Assembly: GCA_948567375.1 (NCBI GenBank)
Contig: OX419757.1
Coordinates: 50,096,001 to 50,160,000 of the forward strand
From: Lunularia cruciata
Taxonomy: Eukaryota > Streptophyta > Marchantiopsida > Lunulariales > Lunulariaceae
Direction of reading: 5' to 3'
DNA: 64,000 nucleotides
Position numbers and translations under genes: made by a program. The notes beneath the pieces were generated by a model. The model was not told where the DNA came from. It saw only the letters and a program-made list of their open reading frames with translations, and did no database searches. Positions 48,339 through 59,399 of the stretch are shown piece after piece. The first letter of the stretch is position 1. Every line of letters begins with the position of its first letter.

Positions 48339-49031
48339 GTGACATGTTTACATTCAGCCCCAGTGTTCCGGTTGGCTGCCACACTATGTGAGAGTAGGGG
48401 TGATGTGGTTCCTATTACTAGATCAGAGGTGGTTGGTAGTGAAGCTAACTTGGTTGAGGAGCATGGGATCCATTCAACAACTAGTGGTTTATGGCAAGCA
48501 ACAATAGCTAGACTAGAGGAGTTGCCAGCTAGACCGGCCTTTGAGAGAGCACGGTTCACACCTGGTGTTGTCCTATTGGATAACCAGAGGGGGAATTTCT
48601 GTTTGGTGGGACTTTCAAGGAAGGTCTATACACCATAGAGAGTCTTTTAAGACTCTAGTGCGTAGCTCCTTATGTTGGGGAAGGTTGTAGTTGTCGGTCT
48701 GGAGTTACGGAAGACCGATGTGGAGAGGTGTCCATTTCAGATCCAAACATCTCTAGGTGGTGGTTTGACACAGTACATCACACGTGGGGAGCTTGTTGTC
48801 CAGGTTCAGCCTGGTCATCCAATTGATAGCTCGGTGATGAGAGCTCAAGCTATTGCAACAATAGCTGAGTCATATGATGTGCTAGTTGGGGAAGCAGTGT
48901 TATACCCCATGGGTTTTAGCATTGACTATTGGGAGGAGACAACCTCCTATAGACCAGGTTGGCAGTCTGGTGAGGGACGAGTATGTTGCCTACCAGTACG
49001 CTTCAGTAGTGGCAATCTTGGCTCACTATAG
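48339..49031 (+). pseudogene. Copy 1 aspartic protease region
   Basis: After a conserved stretch (GLWQATIARLEELPARPAFE) comes the active-site segment at 48,639-48,680, in which the catalytic Asp codon is 48,651-48,653 and the following residues read SSA, then LLMLGK. The third active-site residue, normally Gly, has become Ser. Three stops interrupt this short stretch (48,636; 48,648; 48,663). Downstream are SYDVLVGEAVLYPMG and IDYWEETTSYRPGWQSG, conserved in copy 2. The protease would process the polyprotein. Assignment rests on the D-x-G-A-like context and its position between zinc knuckles and methyltransferase. Confidence 0.7.
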
Positions 49032-49157
49032 TATGGGACCATGGCAACATCAATTTTAGCTTTCAGTGGTGCAAGTACTTGGCCTGGTGACTTGTTGGAG
49101 GGGAATGCCCATGCAAAGGATACTCCAATACCAGAGTAGATCACTTGGATTTGGAGT

Positions 49158-50345
49158 ATGAGTGTGATTGTTCCATCCACCTTGGATGTTCCATTGTGGA
49201 GTTTAGAGGAGGCATTGCAGCAACATGCAGATCAGTTGCTGCAACAGGCTTGGAGTGGAGCCTTTGTACCATCAGGAGATGAGTGTGAGGATGAGCCTCT
49301 AAAGTCAATTACTTTGACACCTCTGGGTACCACACTCATTGCTTGGCAATATGCAGTAGAGGAGATATACCTATTGGAGTTGTTTGGTGGGATTAGCATC
49401 GGACTAGCAAAGGTATTACAGGCGGGTATACGAGTACAAAGGTACTTGTATGTAGAGAGAGATGAGACTGCTAGGCAAGTCTCTCTACATCATATGGCAC
49501 ACTTGGCCTATTGATATTCAGAATTATTACCTATGTCAATAGTCAAAGGTTACCAGAATGCCTTACCAATAGACATTTCCTTATTGGGGGCGCATGATCT
49601 GGAGAGACATAGGCCTATTCACTTGGTGATTTTTGGATGGCCATGTCAGGGACATACACATGTTGGTAGAGGTTTGGGTCTTCAAGATCCTTGTTCTAGT
49701 GTGTTTTGGGAGATGTTACAAATACTACAACATCTCCAGGTTCATGAGTCCGTTTCTCCAACTTACCTTTTGGAGAACATTCCTTTGATGGGTGATTCTT
49801 GCATCAAAGTGGTGGCAAGTACACATTAGGTCCATTCTTGGATGGGACCTGCTGTATTGTTAGATGCAGCCAAAGTGGGATTACGTGCTCATTGTTTTTG
49901 TCTTTGGTGGACAAACCTCTTACCCAGAGAGGTTCTACAGCGTGCTTATGATGGGATTCAACGACTTGACCACATCCTTGTTGATAATATCTTGGATGTT
50001 GGGCATCAGTCTTAGACAGTGGTAGTGGCTGATAGGTCACCTATGGGAGTGGTGAACCTAGTTGGATAGCCTAGAGCCACATTTCCCACACTCATGAGTT
50101 TCATAGGCTCTCATGCTTTTCGAGAGGGAGGACTTGGACTTGTTTGGGACTCAAAGTTACAGTAGTTGGTGGAGCCCAATTTTGATGAGAGAGAGTGGGT
50201 GATGGGTTTTCATATGGGTATTACCGCTATTCCAATAGTGTCAAAGGCATCCAAGCGTCAAGTGTTAGGTCATGCTATGGACTTGAACTGTTTGACCTAG
50301 ATTGTGAGCCTTGGCTTGGCAGAGCAGCGTCGGATGCGCTTGATA
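49158..50345 (+). pseudogene. Copy 1 retrotransposon-borne C5-cytosine DNA methyltransferase
   Basis: C5 methyltransferases move a methyl group from S-adenosylmethionine to cytosine. Motifs in frame: I, LLELFGGISIGLAKVLQAG at 49,371-49,427 (SAM binding); IV, FGWPCQGHTHVGRGLGL, with catalytic Cys codon 49,644-49,646; VI, YLLENIP near 49,764-49,784 (catalytic Glu); VIII region AHCFCLWWTNL at 49,887-49,919, where both usual Arg positions are Cys, each one C-to-T step (CGT to TGT) away; X, LGHAMDLN near 50,262-50,288. The target-recognition region lies between VIII and X. Six in-frame stops (49,512; 49,827; 50,013; 50,067; 50,163; 50,298) make it inactive, but there is no frameshift. Motif content fits a full-length catalytic domain of about 330 residues. 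Membership of a particular DNMT class needs a tree. It sits between protease and reverse transcriptase in the same frame. Confidence 0.9.
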
Positions 50346-50882
50346 GGCATCACCACTTGGACACTTGTGAGCCCTGTGCTTATCGAGATGATTCAGGCAC
50401 ATGTTGGGAGCAATGGACTGAGTGGGCATGCTATTCTTAGGACACAACCAATAGCTAATAGGGAGAGTGGTCTACTTGGAGTCCATCCAAGTGAGTGTGG
50501 GCTACTTGGATTACACCCTTGGTCCACATGGGATGCAGCTAGAAGACGTGTGGAGCTTACAGCCAGAGTGGAGAGAGTTTTTCACATAGAGGTTGGGACC
50601 TCTAGTGGTCGGGAGCATGACACTATTGCTCCCAAGGGCCCAGTGTAGCAACCAGTCAGTACGTCTTCCACTCCTACTACAATTATAAAGGATGCTTGGG
50701 AGCCAAATCTTGGACCCAAGCTTACTGGAGAGGAAAGACGGAGGGTTTGGAGGCTCTTGAGGAGCCACATGAGTTGTCTTGCCTTCAGTATAAAGGATTT
50801 GGATGCTCTAAAGGTACATGGTATACGGATTGAGCTGACTAGCGATACACCAGTTTTCTGACGTCCTTATTGATATAGTGAG

Positions 50883-52100
50883 ATGGAGAGGACATTGATT
50901 CAGAGCCGGAGTAGTGACCTTTTTGAGGCTAGTTTGGTGGAGATTCTACATGGAGAGTATGCATCAGCAACAGTGATGCCAACCAAGAAGGATACGCATG
51001 GCAACTACACAAATAGGCAGATGTGTGGAGATTACTGTCTTATCAACCAACATACCAAGGCTGATCAGTATGCCATGCCTACACCGGAGGAGATTTTTGA
51101 TGCGATTGGGCATGCAAAGGTCTTCAATACTTTAGATCTTTGAGTGGGATATCATCAATTGCCAATCAGGGAGGAGGATAAATCCAAGACAACATTTTGG
51201 GCTATTGCTCCTCACGGCAAGGATGTGTTATATTAGCGGAGGTTCTTACTGTTTGGGTTAATGAATGCTCTTGCTGAGTTCTAGAGGGTCATGGATAGGA
51301 TCTTAGCTAGATTGGATTTTGCTTGGTGCTATATTGATGACATTTTGGTCTATAACACTACTATAGAGGAGCATGAGAGACAATTGTTGGAGGTGTTTGA
51401 GAGGTTGAGATCTTATGGACTCACATTACATCTTGGGAAAATTAGGTTCTTCCACAAGTAGTTGAGTATTTGGGTCACACTATCTACCCCGGAGGACTTG
51501 GTGTTCAGCAGACCAAGGTGGAGGCTATTGCATATATTCCTTGGCCTACGGATGTGAGCAGAGTGCGAGCATTCCTTGGGTTGGCAAACTTCTATCCCTG
51601 CTATGTTAGAGGATTTAGTGCCATTGCCAAGGCTTTGACAAAGCAGACCAAGCTTACACATGAGTGGTGTTGGGGAGATGAGCAAAAGAGAGCTTTTGTA
51701 GAGCTCAAGGAGAGGTTGACATTTGCTCCTATTTTGAGGAGACCGATCAGAGGACAACCATTTGAGGTTCATACTGATTGGAGTATGTTGGGGCTTGGAG
51801 CGGTGCTCACCCAACATGATGATGAGGAGAAGGAGTTTGTGGTGGCCTATGCTAGTCACTCCAACAATTCAGTGGAGGCAAAGTATAGTTCATATGAGGG
51901 AGAGTGCTTGGCAGCAATTTGAGCAATAGCACATTTCCGATGTTACCTATTTGGATCTCCCTTCACTCTTAGCACTGATCATCAGCCACTGAAGTGGTTG
52001 ATGGAGTCAAACAAGCTTTCAAGGGACTCGCACAATGGGCTCTGATTTTATAGGAGTATGATTTCACGGTTGTTCATAGACCTAGAGTGGTAAACCGTGA
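50883..52100 (+). pseudogene. Copy 1 reverse transcriptase and RNase H
   Basis: RT motifs: SATVMPTKKD, CGDYCLINQHT, FNTLDL then GYHQLPI after a stop, FGLMNA, and the catalytic CYIDDILVY at 51,327-51,353. Next come LRSYGLTLHLGK and, after a one-base frame change near 51,440-51,470, VEYLGHTIYPGGLGV and VRAFLGLANFY. RNase H follows with EVHTDWSMLGLGAVLTQHD, VAYASHSNN, AKYSSYEGECLAAI, then a stop and TDHQPLKWL. These are canonical Ty3/Gypsy signatures. Copying enzyme for the element RNA; dead in this copy. Confidence 0.93.
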
Positions 52101-52515
52101 TGCAGATGGGTTGAGTAGAAACCCATGTCCCAGCCAGCAGGATCAGACCAGAGCACGTTGGCATGGTGAGACAAATGAGGAGATGGTGCCAAGTTGGCAT
52201 GCATTTGCCTTTCTGTGTATATTTGTGTATATTTCTAAGGCTTTGGTGGTATCTCTCTCAGTGCATATAGGAGGAGTTATTGAGGTCACAGATCTAGAGA
52301 GTGAAGATATTGGTACAGTTCAACAAGACATTCCTGATGATGTCTTATTGGTGGACTATCCTTGCACTAGTGTTGTGGATAGCACAATTGGGGCCAAGGA
52401 GAGAGACCGTGTCCTTCAGAGAGCCAGACTATTCAGATTGGAGGGTAGACACCTTTTGCGTGTATGGGAGGATGGTAGAGTGCGAGTAGTACCACTTCCA
52501 TCTCAGAAACCATAG

Positions 52516-53420
52516 TTGGTCCGTCATGCTCATGAGGAGCTAGGACATTTTGGAGTAAAGTGTACATATAGCTTACTCTAGAGCCATTATTGGTGGTGCA
52601 ATATGCAGACCAAAGTACAACAATTTGTTGCTAGATGTGTGGTTTGTGACCAAGTTAGAGCATCATTCAATGCTCCTACACCACAGTTACACCCATTACC
52701 TATCATGGGATTGGGTTACTGTTGGATTTTGGACTTTGCCGGACCTTTACCGCTGACTGTGAGACATCATCGATATGTTTTGGTGATGGTGGATCACTTC
52801 TCCAAGTGGATTGAGTTGGTGGTACTTCCTGAAAAGTCTAGTGAAGGGACAACTTACTTGTTCTTGGATTGAGTTCTTAGTCATTTTGGTGCACTAGTTG
52901 AGGTTTTGACTGAGCAAAGTACAAAGTTCTTGGGAGAGTTTCAGGTCTTGTGTGACAAGGTTTTGATTGATCACCATACTACCTCTCGAGATCACTCTGA
53001 GGTAGATGGCTTAGCAGAGAGTGGTTCAGATGGTGAGGAGAGGATTGCAAAAGTATGGTTTGCAGAGAGGCCACTTGGGAGATTGGGATCTCTACTTACC
53101 TTGGTTGGCCATGGGCTATAGGTTCAGCCGGCAAGCCTCCTTAGCATCCTTCTCTCCGTACTTTCTACTCTATGGATGAGATCCAAATTTACCTATAGCC
53201 ATTTGTCAAGATGCTACTGTAGTTTTGGACTTGGATGACCTTGATGTATGGATGAGTGCATGTTCTCAATGGGCAGAGATCTTTTGGAGAGTGATGCCAA
53301 TGGCCTTTGAGAACTTGGCAATTGCTCAGCATAGAGATACTTTATGCAATGCTACCATTTGAGGAGGAGGTTATAGACCCTCAATCTGTCAATTTCATCT
53401 AGGAGACTATGCATATCTAC
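52516..53420 (+). pseudogene. Copy 1 integrase
   Basis: The zinc-binding H2C2 domain spans about 52,516-52,655 (HAHEELGHFG ... CVVCDQVRA). The catalytic core begins with LDFAGPLPL (first Asp) and continues through VMVDHFSKWIEL to VEVLTEQSTKFLGEFQ. A third acidic region reads DHSEVDGLAE. The post-core segment at 53.1-53.4 kb (YFLLYG) follows. Stops at 52,870 and elsewhere, and shifts near 53.0 and 53.15 kb, inactivate it. Confidence 0.88.
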
Positions 53421-53449
53421 AACAGACAGCACCGACGACACTTGATGTT

Positions 53450-53767
53450 TTGACATGCCATACTATCTTGAGAGTGCGTGAGGTTTTGCCATTTGGAGTC
53501 AGTTTGTTAGAAGGACGTGATGGTGTTGTTTGGAAGGATCATGTGCACAATTGTGCGCCATGCTTCCTCCCAAACATTGATGGTACTATAGACCCAAGGT
53601 TGGCACTTGTACGTGCAGGCTTGATGTGTATGTTATGTGGCTCTTCTGGTGGAGCTGCTACTATGTTAGTGTGTGATAGCTATCCAAGAGGATGGCATAT
53701 AGCATGTATGACTCCTCCCCTCATGGTGGTTCCTTAGGGATAGTGGTTATGTCCTAGATGTACTTGA
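53450..53767 (+). pseudogene. Copy 1 PHD-finger-like module after integrase
   Basis: About 60 residues after a conserved WKDHVHNCAPC segment comes CMLC, then TMLVCDSYPRGWHIACM, PPLMVVP and, past two stops (53,735 and 53,741), WLCPRC ending at 53,761. Spacing and the GWH...C, PP, W.CP.C pattern match a C4HC3 PHD finger, a zinc module that reads histone H3 tails. The fourth zinc ligand, normally Cys in CDxC, is Tyr; copy 2 has the same change. It occupies the place where chromoviruses carry a chromodomain. Confidence 0.8.
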
Positions 53768-53937
53768 CTCATAGCTAGTTCATTCTTTATATGGTATAGA
53801 TTGCAGACAAGCGACTAACAATGGTGCTCCATAGCACCCGGTCTCCTGATCTTTGCCCATTATAGGGTATACCAAATACTTAGAGTAGATGGCTATCTGG
53901 AGTTAGAGGGACTTAACCACCAGCTAAGGGAGCAATT

Positions 53938-54604
53938 GTGGCACTTTATAGTCTATGTATGACTTATGTGTGAGTTGTGCTTCTATAGTGTATGATGTTG
54001 ACATTGATGTATGCTGTGTAGTGATGTATATATGCACAATAGTTGTCATGCCATTTGTAGTGTTGCATCTAGATTGCTCAGACATTGGAGTATTAATGAT
54101 AGTAGTTAGAGTTATTTTAGTAGTTTCTTAGAGGCTACTTTCCGATGGTCAGATTTTGTGTTTAGGGTATTGACTTCACGGTAGGTTCCACCATCACTTT
54201 GCACCGTTTGCACCATCAAGTGTGCCGTCAATGGGAATATTAGGGTTTCAGACCTAGCTTGAGTCCAAGGAGTATAGTTTTGAAGTGCAGCTCTTGAGAG
54301 CTCACTTCTCTGATGGTGAGTCTTTGAGTTCCTGGCTATGGTAGACAGAGGCTAGCGAGCATCACATGGATTCTCTTAGCTAGAGTGGGTGTGGCTTGAT
54401 TGTAATCAGTGCCCAATTACTGGCAGTTTATAGAGTGACATATCAAGTATTGATCTGAGTTGAGTTGAGTTGAGTTGAGAATGGTAAACAATCTGATTAT
54501 TGTGGCACTTTAGAGTCTATGTATGACTTATGTGAGTTGTGCTTCTATAGTGTATGATGTTGACAGTGATGTATGTTGTGTAGAAATGTATATATGCACA
54601 ACAA
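53938..54604 (+). repeat. 3' LTR-like block flanked by about 105-bp direct repeats
   Basis: Repeat A (TGTGGCACTTTA ... ATATATGCACAA) occurs at about 53,938-54,040 and again at about 54,505-54,604. Between them lies the LTR-like block (54,044-54,503), shared with 43,594 and 63,320. A pentanucleotide GAGTT array lies near 54,452-54,478. After the second A the sequence enters the middle of gag of copy 2, so the leader of copy 2 is missing. Confidence 0.65.
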
Positions 54605-55535
54605 TGGGTTACTCTAGCATAGTGGGTACCATTGAGTTAGATGACTTCATCCAAGAGTTTGATAGTTTGTGTAAGCTACAATAGATGTGGAATTTGACTT
54701 TGTTTACATCCTTCATGGCATGGAAGGGGTTGTTCAAGCACTTGGAGGATCCACCAATGGATGACTATCATGAGTTCAAGGAGCTCACTTTAAGGAGATC
54801 AAGCTATGGTGACAATATTGGTTTCCAAACTACATCTTTATCACTAGAAGCTCAATTGCTAGGGGTAGATTGGCAATATCCACAAGTTCTAGCTTTAGTA
54901 GCATTGGTGTATCTACTGGAGATGCACTAGTTGGAGATGGTGTTACTATGAGTGGAGGTACCTACAAGAGGTGGTGCAATATTAGAGTTTAATCCTATGG
55001 TGAAGTTCTTCTAGTATTTGAAGCAAAAGGCTAGAGAGAGCCTATGCAAAGCATTCACTCCCATGAGACAACTAACCAATTTCACTCAAGGAGTTATTGA
55101 GGCCCAAGCAATCCAATTATGGTATGGGATGTTTGACAAAGAGTTGCAATGTAAAGTACGTGATGCTACACTGTTATTGGCTACCTCAACTACTTTGGTA
55201 GTGGTCTTTAGTTTGGCTAATCATATTGAGCTCAACATGGTGGAGGAGAGAGTGGTGACGTTTGGATTTGGTAGGGAGATCTCATCCACAAATATTACTT
55301 CTTCTAGAGTGAAGTAGAGTGCACCACAACATGTTGGCTTTCAAGGCCAAAGTGGATAACCTAGATCTTATGGAGTGAGTGGAAGGTTTAGTGTAGCTAG
55401 ACCCTTACCTCCATTTTGAGGTCAATAGTAGCCAATGAGTAGTGGTATTGCTTGCTAGACTTGTGGTGGATCTCACCACAAGAGAGAGTGCAATCAATGC
55501 AATAGACATGATACCTCTAGTGCATCATAACAAAC
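54605..55535 (+). pseudogene. Copy 2 gag, 5'-truncated
   Basis: It starts at the TIELDDFIQEFDS position of gag. Fragments include FTSFMAWKGLFKHLEDPPMD (54,685-54,930) and RESLCKAFTPMRQLTNFTQG (55,018-55,317). The first zinc knuckle is partly destroyed near 55,450. Broken by the solo LTR that follows. Confidence 0.82.
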
Positions 55536-55542
55536 ACAATGA

Positions 55543-56274
55543 TGGAGTATAGTGCTCCAAGGATAGTAGAGAAATATAGAAGAGAAAATACAATTTTCAC
55601 ACTCAAAACTCCGGTGCTCCAAAGGAGCACCTTGGCTTTATTATATAGCAAAGCAAAGACACACAACGGAATCATAACCCTTGGATCAGATACCTGGATT
55701 TATGACATGTCATTGATCTCCACCCTCAGATCAGATGTATGCATGGGTGACTTGTATGATCTGGTCCTATCTGGTTGGTCAAACTAGTGTTGACCAAAGA
55801 GAATCTTTAGGGAATATTCTTGTAGAAATCTTTGAATTGTATGAGTGAGGTATTGTTGGAAAGCTCTTGATGAGACAAAAAGGGGAGGAGGGAAGGCCAA
55901 CCTCCTCTTTCCTAGGGGAAAAATCTGCACATTTTTGAGACTTAATTCATCCGTTTAGGCCCTCAAAATTATCTCTAAATATTTCAAGCATATTTTAGTT
56001 TCTGCCCTATTAGTAGAAGCAACATTTTGGTGATATCTCTTTCTGATCTATTTAGTTCATCATGTATAATATCCTTCTAGATGTTACCAAACCAAATTTC
56101 ACCTTTAGATCATATGTTTAACTATTGGTTCTAAGGTTTTCAAGTCTATTTTGGTTTTTGCCTTTTTGGTGATACCTCTATCTGATCTATATAGTCTATC
56201 ATGTATAACATCTTTCCAAATGTTACCAAACCAAATTTCACCTCTAGATCATATGTCTAGCTATTGGTATTACA
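55543..56274 (-). mobile_element. Solo LTR (about 732 bp) in copy 2 nucleocapsid
   Basis: It is related to the chromovirus LTRs (TATA-like box at 55,636-55,647, minus strand; right end GGTATTACA). Aligning flanks to copy 1 shows it split the knuckle region. The target duplication is imperfect (CAATG at 55,537-55,541, CAGAG at 56,275-56,279). The left end is decayed and could be off by a few bases. Confidence 0.82.
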
Positions 56275-57530
56275 CAGAGTGGTCATTGCCACACTAGTGA
56301 TTGATACTTTGACCTTCACCTAGAGTTATAGAGTGGTAAGGTTGCTATGTCTGGTGGTAGAAGAGCTCTAAGTCATGGAGGACAAGGTGGTAGAGGACCC
56401 AAGTATGGTAGGAGTTCATTACCTATCTTTGCTTTTGATACAATCATGACTACTTGGCTTGAGCTATTGGAGCAAAGATTGGCTAGCATGGCAATAGTTC
56501 AAAGGAGGTCAGATTTGGGTGTTGAGTCTTCTACCTCTTGTGTTGGTGATAGAGATGTCCTAGAATTTAAATGTGGAGCAACATAGGTAGATGCATCTAT
56601 TGCAATGATTAGGAATGTAGTGCGTGCTCTAGAGCCTAAAGGATCATCAATGGAGTTGGACCTTCAAAGAGGAGAGGCTGGTAGATAAGTCAAACTTCCC
56701 CAATCTTTCACACTCTTTAAGGCACTACAAACAACATCTATGGGTCCTAGTGTAGGTATGGTAGGTGGTGATGGAATGCATGATGGACTATATGCTAATT
56801 AGCCACCTACTACTACATAGATTGAATCTAGCATAATGTGGGGGGAAACTCAATTGATTATGTGCTTCCCTTTGTTCTCAACCAATGACATGTTTACATT
56901 ACATAGGAGTTGATTTATCTCTAATGTTTTGGTAAGCTTCCACACTTTGTGAGAGTAGGGATAATTTGGTTCCTACTTCTAGAGTAGAGGTGAGTGATAG
57001 TAAAGTTGATTGGGTTGAGGAGCATATGATTCACTCAACAACCAATGGTTTATGGCAAGCAAGAGCAACTAGTTTGGAGGAGTTACCAACTAGACCTACC
57101 TTTGAGCAAGCTTGGTTCATACTTGGAGTTGTCGTATTGGACAACCAGAGTGGGATTTTTTGTTTGGTGGGACTTTCAAGGAGGGTCTATACACCACAAA
57201 GGGTCTTATTAGATTTTGGTGCATAACCATTATGTTGAGGAAGGCTATAGTTGTTAGTCTTGAGCTATGGAGGATTGTTGTAGAGAGGTGTCTATTTCAG
57301 ATCCAAACATCTCTAGGAGGTGGTTCTACATAAAACATTGTATATGGAGAGCTCATTGTCCAGATTCAGCTTGGTCATCCAACTAATGGCTTTGTGGTGA
57401 GAGCTCAAGCCATTGCAACAATAGAAGAGTCATATGATATGCTGATTGGTAGAGTAGTGTTATATCCCATGGGTTTTAATATTGAATATTGGGAGGAGAC
57501 AATCTCTTATAAGCCAATTTGGTATTAAGA
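56275..57530 (+). pseudogene. Copy 2 nucleocapsid tail and protease region
   Basis: The second knuckle has been reduced near 56,280-56,320, then comes the Arg/Gly-rich tail at 56,347. The protease segment at 57,195-57,226 reads RVLLDFGA with catalytic Asp codon 57,212-57,214, then a stop. The conserved region before it (GLWQARATSLEELPTRPTFE) matches copy 1. Frameshifts follow near 57,240. Confidence 0.75.
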
Positions 57531-57889
57531 TGAAGCATAGGTATGTTGCCTACCAACACGCTTTAGAAGTAATAGTCTTGGTTTACTATAATCAAGGACC
57601 ATTGCATCAATTTTACCTTTCAATGGTTCCATTACTTGGCTTGGTGACCTATTGGAGGAGAATGCTCATGTAGGATACCCAAATACCAAAGAAGATCACT
57701 TGGATTTGGTATTTGGGTGAGATTGTTCCATCCACCTTGGATATTCTATTGTGGAGTTTCAAGGAGGCATTGCATTAGGATGCGGATTAGTTGGTGCAAT
57801 AAGCTTAGAGTGGAGCCTTTGTATCACTTAGAAACCAATGTGAGGATGAGCCTTCAAAGTCTATTACCTTGTCACCTTTGGATACCACA

Positions 57890-58880
57890 CTCATTGCTTG
57901 TCAATATCCAATAGAGGAAGTATGTTTATTGGAGTTGTTTGGTGGGATTAGCACTAGACTAGCTATTGTACTATAGATATGTATATAAGTACAAAGGTAC
58001 CTGCATGTAGAAAGAGATGAGGTTGCTAGATGAGTCTCTCTACTCTAGATGACACACTTGGCCTATTGACATCTTGAGTTATTACTAATGTCAATAGTCA
58101 AGGGTTACCAAAAGACCCTACTAACATACATTTCCTTACTTGGGGTATAGGATTTGGAGAGACATGGTCCCATTCATTTGGTGATTTTTGGATGGCCATG
58201 CCAAGGAAATAATCATGCTGGTTGTGGTCAAGGTTCACAAGATCTTTGTTTTGGTGTCTTTTGGGAGATGTAACATATCCTAAGACATCTTTAGGTTCAT
58301 CAATCTGTTTCTCTAGCCTAGATTTTAGAGAACATCCCTTGGTGGTTGATTGTCATTAATGGGTGGTGGTAAGTACATTCTTGGATGGGACCTGCCACGT
58401 TGTTGGATGCAGCTAGAGTGATATTACAAGCTCATTGTCTTTGACTTTGGCAGACAAACCTCTTACCTAATGAGGTTCTACAATGTACTTTTGATGGGAT
58501 TTAGTGACTAGACCACCTTACTATTGATGACATTTTGGATGTTGGGCGCCAATCTCAAATGGTGGTTGTTGTTGATAGGTCATCTTTGGCAGTGGTGAAT
58601 CTTCTTGGATAGCCTAGAGTCACTTTACTCACACTCATGAGTTTTCCAAGCTCCCATGCTTTTTGAGAGGAAGGTCTTGGACTTGTTTGGGACTTATAAA
58701 TATAATAGTTGGTGGAGCCTAAAATTAATGGGAGGGAGCGGGAGATGGGTTTTCATACTTGTATTATCATTGTTATAGCATGTCTATGGCATCCAAGCAC
58801 TTGGTGTTAGGTCAAGCTATGGACCTAAATTGTTTGACTTGGATTATGAACCTTGGCTTGGTAGGGTAGCATAGGATGCA
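57890..58880 (+). pseudogene. Copy 2 C5-cytosine DNA methyltransferase
   Basis: It aligns with the copy 1 enzyme. Motif I reads LLELFGGIS near 57,927-57,955. Motif IV, VIFGWPCQG with catalytic Cys, lies near 58,178-58,205. Motif VI (LENIP) is near 58,330. The motif VIII region has QAHC then LW and TNLLP near 58,427-58,470, and the motif X region lies around 58,800-58,830. It has many more stops than copy 1 and at least one frameshift. Presence in both copies shows the methyltransferase is a fixed part of the element and not a chance insertion. Confidence 0.85.
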
Positions 58881-59399
58881 CTTGATAGGCATCACCACTT
58901 GGACACTTGTGAGCTTTGTGCCTACTGAGGCAATTCAAACACATGCTTGGGAAGATAGACCAAGTGGGTATGGTATTATTGGGACATAGCCAATGGCTAT
59001 TAGTATGAGTGGTCTACTTGGGGGCCCATCTAGATTAGCATGGTCTACTTGGGTTACACTCTTGGTCTACTTAGGATGCAACACAAGGATGTATGGAGCT
59101 TGCAACCAAAGTAGAGGAAGTTTCCTACACCAAGGTTAGGGATTCTAGTGGATGGAAGCATGATATCATTGCTCCCAAGGGCTCAATGTAACAGCCAATA
59201 TGTGCATCTTCCACTCCTACATCAATTACAAAGGATATTTGTGAGCCACACATTGGACCCAAGCTTATAAGAGGTGAAAGATAGAAAGTTTGGAGGTTCT
59301 TGAGGAGCTATATGAGTTGTTTTGCCTTCAATATGAGGGATTTTAGGTGCTCTAAAAGGATATGGTATTTGGATTGAGATGATTAGTGATATACCAATT

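Larger units (their letters stand above)
43594..54503 (+). mobile_element. Ty3/Gypsy-type element copy 1 carrying a DNA methyltransferase and PHD finger
   Basis: The order on the + strand is LTR-like block, leader about 2.3 kb, gag, zinc knuckles, protease, C5-cytosine methyltransferase, reverse transcriptase, RNase H, integrase, PHD-like module, LTR-like block. From 47,583 to about 51,400 everything from the knuckles to the YIDD box lies in one frame, interrupted only by in-frame stops, so the methyltransferase was part of the pol polyprotein rather than a later insertion. A few frameshifts follow. Outer ends and target duplication could not be fixed. The gag-PR-(MT)-RT-RH-IN order is that of Ty3/Gypsy. 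Confidence 0.88.

Noticed and set aside
49158-50345. The methyltransferase as a host chromomethylase or DRM gene hit by transposons
   Set aside because: It has no introns, shares the frame of the knuckles and RT, and occurs at the same place in copy 2.
53450-53767. The PHD-like module as an exon of a host chromatin gene
   Set aside because: Both copies carry it directly after integrase, with no splice-site evidence, so it belongs to the element.
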